Positions 1-6,247 of a stretch of 6,784 nucleotides of DNA are shown here, one piece after another. The translations under genes and the position numbers were made by a program. Within the stretch, counting starts at the first letter, position 1, and every line of letters begins with the position of its first letter. This stretch comes from Candidatus Adiutrix sp. GTDB taxonomy: Bacteria > Desulfobacterota > Desulfarculia > Adiutricales > Adiutricaceae. The stretch spans positions 1 to 6,784 of the forward strand of contig JAISRV010000338.1 in NCBI GenBank assembly GCA_031273445.1, in the 5' to 3' direction. The notes under the pieces were generated by a model. That model searched no databases. It was not told the DNA's origin and saw only the letters and a list, made by a program, of their open reading frames with translations.

Positions 1-1128
1 GACGCGCCTGAATACAAGCAGGTCGAAAATTTCATGAAGCGCCTGCGCATCAGCGATTACACCATCAAAGAAGCGGGGCGGGGCCTCGGCCTGAGCAAAC
101 CCAAGGTCAAGCCCAAAGACGTGATGATGTTCACCCGTCAGTTTTCCACCCTGATTGACGCTGGTCTGCCCCTGGTGCAGAGTTTGAAGGTTTTGTCGGA
201 CCAGCTGGAAAACGTCACTTTTAAAAAGGCTCTGGTCGACATAAACTCATCGGTTCAATCAGGCGGCACGCTGTCTGATTCCATGCGCAAATACAACAAG
301 ATGTTTGACGATTTATACTGCAACCTCGTCGCGGCGGGCGAAGCGGCCGGTATTCTTGATTCCATACTCAAACGTCTGGCGGAATACATTGAAAAATCGG
401 AGCGCCTGAAACGGAAGGTTAAAGGCGCCCTGACTTATCCAATCATAGTTCTGTTTGTGGCCATCGTCGTCGTCGTGGTTCTTCTGGTCTGGGTCATCCC
501 GGTGTTTGCGGAGGTCTTTTCCGGAATGGGCCGGGAGCTGCCGCCTCTGACGCAAATGATCATGAAGGCCTCTGACATGCTTATCAACAACTTCCTTTAC
601 GTCATCATAGCCGCCGCCGTCTTTATCTTCACTTTCCTCAAACTCATCCGAACGCCCAAAGGCAAGCGGGTGAAAGACTCGACCCTCCTGAAACTCCCCG
701 TCTTCGGCGACCTGGTGCGCAAGATGGGCGTGGCCAAGTTCAGCCGAACCCTGGCCACCATGCTTCAGGCCGGCGTGCCTATCATCAGCAGTCTCGACAT
801 TGTGGCCAGCACCGCCGGCAACACCGTGATCGAAGAAGCCGTCATTGAATCGCGCATGGCCATCGCCGAAGGCCGCTCCCTGACCGACCCGTTTCTGGAA
901 TCAGGCGTTTTCCCCACCATGGTCACCCAGATGATTTCAGTCGGCGAAGAATCAGGCGCCCTGGACGTGATGCTGTTGAAGGTGGCTGATTTCTATGATG
1001 AAGAAGTGGACGCGGCCGTAGATACCGTGACCACAATGATTGAGCCGATTATGATGATTTTTTTAGGCGGCACGATCGGCACCCTGGTCATCGCCATGTA
1101 CCTGCCGATCTTCCAGATGAGCGGCTGA
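1..1128 (+). CDS. pilC: PilC/GspF-family type IV pilus inner-membrane platform protein (5' end missing)
   Basis: PilC sits in the inner membrane and links the cytoplasmic PilB/PilT motor ATPases to the pilus assembly machinery. The frame is open from the first base of the window (it reads DAPEYKQVENF before the first ATG at 34), so that ATG is internal. By comparison with remembered Geobacter-type PilC, where a matching EAPDE stretch lies about 20 residues in, only some 20 residues are missing. The 375 residues present contain two copies of the T2SF domain (about residues 42-165 and 243-366), each with the family signature: VAAGEAAGILD near 110-120 and ISVGEESGALD near 312-322. Hydrophobic segments lie near 146-168, 198-215 and 344-370, as expected for PilC. 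The C-terminus (AMYLPIFQMSG) is complete. The next gene is a PilS-like kinase, which supports pilus PilC over GspF of type II secretion. Family assignment is very secure; the pilus role is inferred from similarity and context. Confidence 0.95.
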   Translation, partial: DAPEYKQVENFMKRLRISDYTIKEAGRGLGLSKPKVKPKDVMMFTRQFSTLIDAGLPLVQSLKVLSDQLENVTFKKALVDINSSVQSGGTLSDSMRKYNKMFDDLYCNLVAAGEAAGILDSILKRLAEYIEKSERLKRKVKGALTYPIIVLFVAIVVVVVLLVWVIPVFAEVFSGMGRELPPLTQMIMKASDMLINNFLYVIIAAAVFIFTFLKLIRTPKGKRVKDSTLLKLPVFGDLVRKMGVAKFSRTLATMLQAGVPIISSLDIVASTAGNTVIEEAVIESRMAIAEGRSLTDPFLESGVFPTMVTQMISVGEESGALDVMLLKVADFYDEEVDAAVDTVTTMIEPIMMIFLGGTIGTLVIAMYLPIFQMSG

Positions 1129-1143
1129 CTTTGTCCGCCCAGA

Positions 1144-1200
1144 GGAGCGGCCAGGCCAAACCGCGCTCCCGGAAACAGGAGAAAAGCATTCCTATTTTTT
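1144..1200 (+). terminator. Possible weak terminator or transcript-processing hairpins after pilC
   Basis: A 6-bp inverted repeat (GGAGCG at 1144-1149, CGCTCC at 1164-1169) is followed by a small hairpin (AGGA at 1177-1180, TCCT at 1190-1193) and then a T6 run at 1195-1200. The hairpin next to the T-run is short and the stronger stem lies about 25 nt from it, so this is not a textbook intrinsic terminator. It lies in the 112-nt gap between pilC and pilS and could reduce read-through rather than stop it. No clear promoter for pilS was found in the same gap. Confidence 0.3.
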
Positions 1201-1240
1201 CCTTCTATGGTCGCCGGGCCAGGCTTGGGCGCAAGAATAA

Positions 1241-2926
1241 ATGACGCCGGAAACGATCCCCGAAGAAACGAGGTCAACGAGCCGTTCACGGCAGCGCTGG
1301 TTGATGATTCAGCGTCTGATCATTACCACCTTTTTGTTCGTAGCTCTTTTTCTTATAAAATTCAAGGTCATCACTCCGATCCTGAGTAGGGAGCTATTCT
1401 CTGTCGGCATCGGAGTTTTACTTGTAAACTACATTCTTTCTTTAGTCTATTATTTTATTCTGCCGCGTTATTGGGGCACGATGCTCCAGATCGCCGCCCA
1501 GGCTTTCGGCGACCTGATGCTGGCTATCTGCATGACCCTGGTGACCGGCGGCAGTGAAAGCCCTTTTTCCTTCCTTTTCATCATCGTCATCATCAACAGC
1601 TCTTTTTTGGGCGGCATTCGCAGCGCCCTGATTGTGGCCACCTTCGCCGCCTCGCTCTGGGGCGGCATAATTACGCTCCAAGCCTACGGCCATCTTTACC
1701 CCTGGCTTCCGTATCTAATCCAGTCCAGCGAACTGACCCAGAGAATCATTTCAATAATGATCAACACCGGGGCCTGTTACCTAGTGGCCTTTTTAAGCGG
1801 CCACCTCTCCAACCAGCTTTTTCTCTCCCGCCGGGCCCTGGCCACCAGTCAGGATAGCCTGGAGCGTTTGGCCGATCTCAACGAAAATATAATTCAAAGC
1901 ATTGATTCCGGTCTGTTGACGATGGACACCAATGGTCTGATACTCTCCATAAACCGGGCAGGCCTGGATCTTCTGGGCCATGAACACAGCGAAATCATCG
2001 GGCGGCCATGGCAAATTTTTTTGCCCCAACTGGAGCATATCCTGCCGGTCTCCCCTCGCAGTCGGGCGATGAGCATGGAACCAGGCGGCCTGCGGTTCGA
2101 CTACCAGCGCCATAAAGACGGCCGCAGCCTGATTCTGGAACTTGATGTTCTGGCCCTCCTGGACAAAGACGGCGACGCCTGGGGGCGCCTGTTCGTGCTC
2201 AAGGATCTTACCTCGTTAAGCCGCATGGAAGCGGAGGTTAAAAAGGCCGAACATCTGGCGGCTCTGGGGGAGCTGGCCGCCGGCATGGCTCACGAAGTGC
2301 GCACGCCTCTGGCTTCCATGAGCGGCGCCTGGCAGATGCTGTGCGACCGCACCATGGCGCCTGAAGACGAAAATCGTCTTATGATCATTATCGGCCGGGA
2401 AATGGAACGCCTCGACAAGCTGATCAGCGATTTTCTGTCCTTTGCCCGCCCCTCGCGCGGCGCCCCCCAGGCGCTCGACCTGTATTCCGTCATCGGCGAC
2501 CAGTTGAAAATATTCAACCATTCCAAAAACGACAAAGTTATAGTTACGAATGCCCTGACCCACACGCCCACGGTCTGGTTCGATCAGGATCAATTGGTGC
2601 AGGTTTTTTGGAACTTGCTCAAAAATGCCGTGGAAGCCGGAGAAAAGATGAATGAAATCAGGATAACTGTGGAAAACTTCACTGATCCGGCCTATCCCGA
2701 TCACGTGGTCTTTCGTCTGACAGACAACGGACCAGGCATCCCCCGCGAAAATACGCAGAAAATATTCGAGCCGTTTTTCACGACCAAATCCGCCGGCACG
2801 GGGCTGGGGCTGGCGACCATAAGCCGCATTCTTCATGAAGGCGGCGGTTCAATAAACGTCGCCTCCTCATACCATGACGGCACCGCCTTTATCGTCATGC
2901 TGCCCAAGGCTCGCGACGACATGTGA
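1241..2926 (+). CDS. pilS: PilS-like membrane sensor histidine kinase (NtrB-type, PAS + HisKA + HATPase_c)
   Basis: A 561-residue membrane sensor kinase. In type IV pilus loci PilS senses pilin in the membrane and phosphorylates PilR, a sigma54-dependent activator of pilA. The N-terminal part (about residues 23-190) has six hydrophobic segments and almost no periplasmic domain, as in PilS. A PAS domain follows (about 210-325, starting near LADLNENIIQSIDSGL). The HisKA motif AGMAHEVRTPLASM places the phospho-acceptor at H351. The ATPase domain shows the N box (NLLKNAVEA, N462), the G1 box (DNGPGI, D495), the F box (FEPFFTTK, 509-516) and the G2 box (GTGLGLAT, 519-526), so the kinase looks intact. 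The ATG at 1241 directly follows an in-frame TAA, so it is the most upstream start possible; its Shine-Dalgarno sequence is poor, and M22 is a possible later start. Placement 112 nt after pilC argues for PilS. No response regulator gene follows, and the next gene is ilvD. Kinase function is certain; the PilS name is inferred from topology and context. Confidence 0.85.
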   Translation: MTPETIPEETRSTSRSRQRWLMIQRLIITTFLFVALFLIKFKVITPILSRELFSVGIGVLLVNYILSLVYYFILPRYWGTMLQIAAQAFGDLMLAICMTLVTGGSESPFSFLFIIVIINSSFLGGIRSALIVATFAASLWGGIITLQAYGHLYPWLPYLIQSSELTQRIISIMINTGACYLVAFLSGHLSNQLFLSRRALATSQDSLERLADLNENIIQSIDSGLLTMDTNGLILSINRAGLDLLGHEHSEIIGRPWQIFLPQLEHILPVSPRSRAMSMEPGGLRFDYQRHKDGRSLILELDVLALLDKDGDAWGRLFVLKDLTSLSRMEAEVKKAEHLAALGELAAGMAHEVRTPLASMSGAWQMLCDRTMAPEDENRLMIIIGREMERLDKLISDFLSFARPSRGAPQALDLYSVIGDQLKIFNHSKNDKVIVTNALTHTPTVWFDQDQLVQVFWNLLKNAVEAGEKMNEIRITVENFTDPAYPDHVVFRLTDNGPGIPRENTQKIFEPFFTTKSAGTGLGLATISRILHEGGGSINVASSYHDGTAFIVMLPKARDDM

Positions 2927-2945
2927 CAAAACGGGGCGGCGGTTG

Positions 2946-2975
2946 TGGACAGCGCGTCCTGGTTGCGGCTATAAT
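2946..2975 (+). promoter_or_regulatory. Predicted sigma70-type promoter for ilvD
   Basis: A -35 box TGGACA (2946-2951, five of six consensus bases) is separated by 18 nt from a perfect -10 box TATAAT (2970-2975). Transcription would start near 2982, giving a leader of about 68 nt before the ilvD ATG at 3050. The boxes lie just after the pilS stop, which suggests ilvD is transcribed separately from the pilus genes. No leader peptide rich in Leu, Ile or Val and no T-box-like structure was recognised in the leader. Confidence 0.6.
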
Positions 2976-3033
2976 AGGCCATAGGGATTCAACCGCATTA
3001 TTTCAAAACCGTGATGACGAAAAAACATCATCT

Positions 3034-3039
3034 GAAGGA
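3034..3039 (+). promoter_or_regulatory. Ribosome binding site that decides the ilvD start
   Basis: GAAGGA lies 10 nt before the ATG at 3050. The upstream in-frame alternatives, GTG at 3011 and ATG at 3014, have no purine-rich Shine-Dalgarno sequence before them and would add 12-13 residues ([12 protein letters not shown]) that the family does not have. Confidence 0.6.
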
Positions 3040-3049
3040 TGGCCTTGGC

Positions 3050-4708
3050 ATGAGAAGCTACAAAATGACCAAGGGAGCGGCCCGCGCTCCGCATCGGGGG
3101 CTGTTGAGAGCCCTCGGCCTGACCGACAGCGAAATGCAGCGCCCTCTGATCGGCGTAGCAAGCGCCTGGAATGAAATCATTCCCGGCCATATGCACCTGG
3201 ACAAAATAGCCGAAGCCGTTTGCGCCGGCGTACGCATAGCCGGAGGCACGCCCATGCGTTTCGGCGCCATCGGCGTCTGCGACGGTTTGGCCATGAACCA
3301 CGAAGGTATGAAATATTCGCTCATGAGCCGTGAAATCATCGCCGATTCCATTGAAATTATGGCTACGGCTCATCCTTTTGACGGCTTGGCGCTCATTCCC
3401 AACTGCGACAAGGTCACTCCCGGCATGTTGATGGGCGCCTTAAGGCTGAACATTCCCGCCGTGGTGGTCTCTGGCGGCCCCATGCTCCCGGGCCGCTTCA
3501 AGGGCAAAGCCGCCGACCTGATCAGCATTTTCGAAGGCGTGGGCGCCCAGGCCGCCGGCCGGATGAGCGAAGAAGAACTGGAAGCGCTGGCCCAGGCCGC
3601 CTGTCCCGGCCCCGGCTCCTGCGCCGGCATGTTCACGGCCAACAGCATGAACTGCCTGAGCGAAGCTCTGGGGCTGGCCCTGCCGGGCAACGGCTCCATT
3701 CCGGCCGTTTCCGCCAACCGTATCCGATTGGCGAAAATGAGCGGCGAAGCGCTTATGAATCTGGTGGAAAAAGGCCTCAGACCGCGCGATCTGGCCACGG
3801 CCGCGGCCTTCAATAACGCTCTGGCCGTGGATATGGCGCTGGGCTGCTCCACCAACACCGCTCTCCATGTGCCGGCCCTGGCCCATGAAGCGGGGGTTCC
3901 TTTCAAACTTGAGTCGATCAATGAAATAAGCCGCCGTGTTCCCCACCTCGTCAGCCTTTCCCCCGGTGGGGCTCATCACCTGGCGGAACTGGACGAAGCC
4001 GGCGGAGTCATGGCCGTGATGAAGGAACTGGCCCGGGCCGCGCTGGTGGACCCTCTGGTCATGACCGCCACAGGCCGCCCCTTAGCCGAAAGCCTCCGGG
4101 CCGCGCCGGATGCCGACGGCGAAGTGCTGCGCCCTGTGGCCCGGCCCTATCATAAGGAAGGCGGGTTGGCTGTGCTCTACGGCCGCCTGGCGCCGGACGG
4201 CGCCGTCGTCAAGCAATCGGCCGTGGCGGAAAGCATGATGAAGCACATCGGCCCGGCCAGGGTCTTCGACAGCGAAGAAGCGGCCACGGAAGCCATTCTG
4301 GCTCGGGCCATCAGGCCCGGAGATGTGGTGGCGGTGCGTTACGAAGGCCCGCGCGGCGGCCCCGGCATGAGGGAGATGCTGACCCCGACTTCCGCCATTA
4401 TGGGTCTGGGGCTGGGCGGCGAGGTGGCGATGATCACCGACGGCCGCTTTTCCGGCGGCTCCCGCGGCGCGGTCATCGGTCATGTCTCGCCGGAAGCGGC
4501 CGACGGCGGTCCCCTCGCCCTGCTGGAAGACGGCGACCTCATTGAAATAGATATTCCGGCCCGAAAACTGGATTTCAAAATCGACGAAGCCGAATTGAAT
4601 AAACGGCGGGCCGCCTTGAAGCCTTTTGAGCCGAAAATAAAGAGCGGCTATGCGGTTCGCTATGCGCGAAGCGTTTCCTCAGGGACCAAAGGCGCCGTTC
4701 TGGAATGA
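3050..4708 (+). CDS. ilvD: Dihydroxy-acid dehydratase (IlvD/Edd family)
   Basis: Converts 2,3-dihydroxy-isovalerate and 2,3-dihydroxy-3-methylvalerate to the 2-keto acids that lead to valine, leucine and isoleucine; a cytoplasmic Fe-S enzyme. With the start at 3050 the protein has 552 residues, the family's usual length, and begins [21 protein letters not shown], the typical IlvD opening. Family motifs: [15 protein letters not shown] (C77, D78), [19 protein letters not shown] (C119, D120, K121), [19 protein letters not shown] (C185, C191), then [14 protein letters not shown] and [21 protein letters not shown] near the C-terminus. D78 and D120 fit the Mg2+ ligands, K121 the carbamylated lysine, and C119 and C191 cluster cysteines. 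The third cluster cysteine of E. coli-type enzymes (the Cys-Asn before xxxxxPGH) is absent: the stretch is [12 protein letters not shown], with Ala at 37. C77 occupies a site that is Asp in E. coli. This pattern resembles archaeal and clostridial IlvD as I recall them. Edd is unlikely given the overall motif match. It has its own promoter and stands between unrelated genes. Confidence 0.96.
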   Translation: MRSYKMTKGAARAPHRGLLRALGLTDSEMQRPLIGVASAWNEIIPGHMHLDKIAEAVCAGVRIAGGTPMRFGAIGVCDGLAMNHEGMKYSLMSREIIADSIEIMATAHPFDGLALIPNCDKVTPGMLMGALRLNIPAVVVSGGPMLPGRFKGKAADLISIFEGVGAQAAGRMSEEELEALAQAACPGPGSCAGMFTANSMNCLSEALGLALPGNGSIPAVSANRIRLAKMSGEALMNLVEKGLRPRDLATAAAFNNALAVDMALGCSTNTALHVPALAHEAGVPFKLESINEISRRVPHLVSLSPGGAHHLAELDEAGGVMAVMKELARAALVDPLVMTATGRPLAESLRAAPDADGEVLRPVARPYHKEGGLAVLYGRLAPDGAVVKQSAVAESMMKHIGPARVFDSEEAATEAILARAIRPGDVVAVRYEGPRGGPGMREMLTPTSAIMGLGLGGEVAMITDGRFSGGSRGAVIGHVSPEAADGGPLALLEDGDLIEIDIPARKLDFKIDEAELNKRRAALKPFEPKIKSGYAVRYARSVSSGTKGAVLE

Positions 4709-4717
4709 GACGGCGCC
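4691..4717. terminator. GC-rich hairpin at the convergent junction, possible bidirectional terminator
   Basis: A perfect 8-bp inverted repeat (GGCGCCGT at 4691-4698, ACGGCGCC at 4710-4717) encloses an 11-nt loop that contains the ilvD stop codon TGA. It lies between two convergent genes 26 nt apart, where a shared terminator is expected. No T-run follows on the + strand and only TTT follows on the - strand, so it is not a canonical intrinsic terminator; it could act as an RNA 3'-end stabiliser or work with Rho. Confidence 0.45.
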
Positions 4718-4734
4718 AAGGCTTGAGCAGGCCA

Positions 4735-6123
4735 CTACTGCCCGGCGGGCGCGGGCAGACCGTCGGGCAGAGGGCATTTGTAGACGCGGCCGGCCATGGC
4801 CTGGTCGAATTCCGCTTTGGCCCGCTTGAGAATCGCGGGGTCGTTTAAAAGTTTAGCCCCGAAGACGGCCATGATCCTGGCCCCCAGGAGCATCCCCTTT
4901 TCCCCGACGGCGCCGCCCGCGCAGGCGCAGAATTGCCAGCTGTGGTTGGGCGTGCCCAGGCTGGTGCAGCCCGTGAAGAAATAAGCCGTCGGGACTATGT
5001 GCATGACGTCGCCGAGGTCCGTGGAGCCGTAGCTGTTGAAGCTGGTGATCAGACCCCCGCCTTCGTAGAGGTGCTGACCGTCCGTCTGCCCGTATTTTTT
5101 GCGCATGGCCGCGCACTGCTCCGGGTCGTGCGCGTCGAGCGCCGCGGCGAAGGCCTTTTCTTCTTCCGTCCAGGGCTCCGGCTGAATTTCGCCCATCGCC
5201 TCATGGACGACCTCGCTCAAAACTCTGTTGCCCATGGTGTTGTAACAGCCGCCTAAAAATTCGACTTCGACCTTGACGCCCGTCATCATGGCCGCGCCCC
5301 GGGCGACCTGAACCAGGCGCTCATAGGCGTCTTCCGTCGCTTCCCGGCTCAGGGCCCGGACATAGTACCAGACGCTGGCCTTTTCCGGCACGATGTTGGG
5401 CGCGGCCCCGCCTTCGGTGATTATATAATGAAGCCGGACGTCCGGGGGCAGATGCTCGCGCAGATAATTGGCCCCCACGTTGGTCAGTTCCACGGCGTCC
5501 AGGGCGCTGCGCCCTTTGTGCGGTTCAGAGCCGGCGTGGGCGGCCCGACCCAGGAAATGGAAACGGCAGGAATTGACCGCCGTGGAAGTGCCGAGGGTCA
5601 CTTCGGAAGCTTTGTTGGGGTGGAAGTTGACGGCGGCGTCCAGGCCGTCGAAGAGACCGGCGCGGGCCATGAAGCCCTTGCCGGTCAGCAGTTCTTCCCC
5701 AGGGCAGGCGAAGAAGACTATTTTTCCCGGCAGTTTGTTTTTGACCATCTCTTCTTTCAGGCCAAGAACCGCCCCCACATGGGCGGCGCAGATCAGGTTG
5801 TGCCCGCAGGCGTGGCCGGGCGCGCCGGGAGTCAAGGCTTCCCGTTGGGTGGAAATTTTTTGGCTCAGGCCGGGCAGGGCGTCGAATTCGCCCAAAAAAG
5901 CGACGGCCGGGCCGCCCGAGCCGAAACTGGCCTTGACGGCGGAGCCCAGACCGCCCGCCCCCGTCTCGACCTCAAAACCGGCCTCGCGCAAAACGCGGGC
6001 CGTGAGTTCGGCGGCCTGGAATTCCTTGAAGCCGGGTTCGGGGTTTTCCCATATCCGGCGGCTTAATTCCACGATGACCGCGCGGCGGCGGTCTATTTCT
6101 TGAAGAGCCGCGCTTCCGATCAT
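4735..6123 (-). CDS. M20-family amidohydrolase, AbgB-like (p-aminobenzoyl-glutamate hydrolase subunit B type)
   Basis: A 462-residue metal-dependent amidase. M20 enzymes of this branch cleave amide bonds in small N-acyl or N-aryl amino acids and dipeptides in the cytoplasm. Catalytic-domain motifs: FLGEFDALPGLSQ (77-88), GHACGHN (103-109, ligands C106 or H108), CPGEE (140-144, catalytic/ligand Glu pair 143-144), NFHP (H168) and GTPNHSWQ (H394). The dimerisation domain carries HAGSEPHKGRSALDAVE (196-212). The closing YKCPLP matches the C-terminus of E. coli AbgB (YHCPIP) as I recall it, and the length is close to AbgB's 481. The start at 6123 is fixed by AAGGAGG 7 nt upstream; a further upstream start at 6177 would add 18 residues beyond the usual family opening and would overlap the predicted promoter. 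It lies downstream of a membrane protein gene on the same strand. No AbgA partner is visible, so it may act as a homomer or with a subunit encoded elsewhere. Family is secure; substrate is not. Confidence 0.9.
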   Translation of the reverse strand: MIGSAALQEIDRRRAVIVELSRRIWENPEPGFKEFQAAELTARVLREAGFEVETGAGGLGSAVKASFGSGGPAVAFLGEFDALPGLSQKISTQREALTPGAPGHACGHNLICAAHVGAVLGLKEEMVKNKLPGKIVFFACPGEELLTGKGFMARAGLFDGLDAAVNFHPNKASEVTLGTSTAVNSCRFHFLGRAAHAGSEPHKGRSALDAVELTNVGANYLREHLPPDVRLHYIITEGGAAPNIVPEKASVWYYVRALSREATEDAYERLVQVARGAAMMTGVKVEVEFLGGCYNTMGNRVLSEVVHEAMGEIQPEPWTEEEKAFAAALDAHDPEQCAAMRKKYGQTDGQHLYEGGGLITSFNSYGSTDLGDVMHIVPTAYFFTGCTSLGTPNHSWQFCACAGGAVGEKGMLLGARIMAVFGAKLLNDPAILKRAKAEFDQAMAGRVYKCPLPDGLPAPAGQ

Positions 6124-6130
6124 GACGATT

Positions 6131-6137
6131 CCTCCTT
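6131..6137 (-). promoter_or_regulatory. Strong ribosome binding site of the amidohydrolase gene
   Basis: On the - strand AAGGAGG stands 7 nt before the ATG at 6121-6123, a near-ideal Shine-Dalgarno sequence. It fixes the start of the amidohydrolase. Confidence 0.85.
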
Positions 6138-6148
6138 CAGGGCCGAGC

Positions 6149-6177
6149 TTTATAGACCCGGCTGTTAAATATCGCAA
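6149..6177 (-). promoter_or_regulatory. Predicted sigma70-type promoter of the amidohydrolase gene
   Basis: Read on the - strand, TTGCGA (6172-6177) and TATAAA (6149-6154) are spaced by 17 nt. Transcription would begin near 6142, leaving a leader of about 19 nt that still includes the ribosome binding site at 6131-6137. The hydrolase may therefore be expressed independently of the upstream membrane protein gene. Confidence 0.5.
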
Positions 6178-6189
6178 CGCCTCGGCGAC

Positions 6190-6223
6190 AAAAATATTGT
6201 GATTTCTGGTTTTGACGAAATCA
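6190..6223 (-). terminator. Possible weak terminator or operator between transporter and amidohydrolase genes
   Basis: A perfect 7-bp inverted repeat (TGATTTC and GAAATCA, 6200-6206 and 6217-6223) with a 10-nt spacer is followed, in - strand direction, by an AT-rich stretch with five T (6190-6194). It lies just after the membrane protein stop codon. The stem is AT-rich and so would be weak as a terminator; its symmetry and its position about 13 nt upstream of the -35 of the predicted promoter would also suit a regulator binding site. Confidence 0.3.
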
Positions 6224-6247
6224 TGCTTGATATGTTTATTCGGCGAG

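Noticed and set aside
463..480. Short GTC-rich run within pilC resembling a trinucleotide repeat.
   Set aside because: It simply encodes a Val-rich membrane segment (IVVVVV) of PilC and has mixed codons at its end.
2216..2836. A 206-residue - strand open frame opposite the kinase domain of pilS.
   Set aside because: The + strand frame carries all histidine kinase motifs; the antisense translation has no recognisable domain.
3013..3032. Small inverted repeat GATGA / TCATC in the ilvD leader, considered as an attenuator or riboswitch element.
   Set aside because: Only a 5-bp AT-rich stem with an A-rich loop, no terminator alternative and no conserved riboswitch core.
2923..3174. Small + strand open frame of 83 residues overlapping the pilS end and ilvD start, considered as a remnant of pilR.
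   Set aside because: No receiver, AAA+ or HTH motif is present, and most of it overlaps ilvD in another frame.
3370..3979. Long antisense open frames (about 180 residues) opposite ilvD on the - strand.
   Set aside because: They mirror the codon structure of a GC-rich, highly conserved gene, have low-complexity Ala/Gly/Arg/His-rich translations and match no family I know.
5428..6103. Two overlapping + strand open frames of about 211 residues opposite the amidohydrolase.
   Set aside because: Antisense shadows of a strongly conserved M20 gene; no ribosome binding site or domain-like sequence.
6182..6246. Direct repeat TCGGCGA at 6182-6188 and 6240-6246 flanking the inverted repeat, considered as a target-site duplication.
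   Set aside because: Seven bases is expected by chance in this composition, and there is no mobile-element sequence between the copies.
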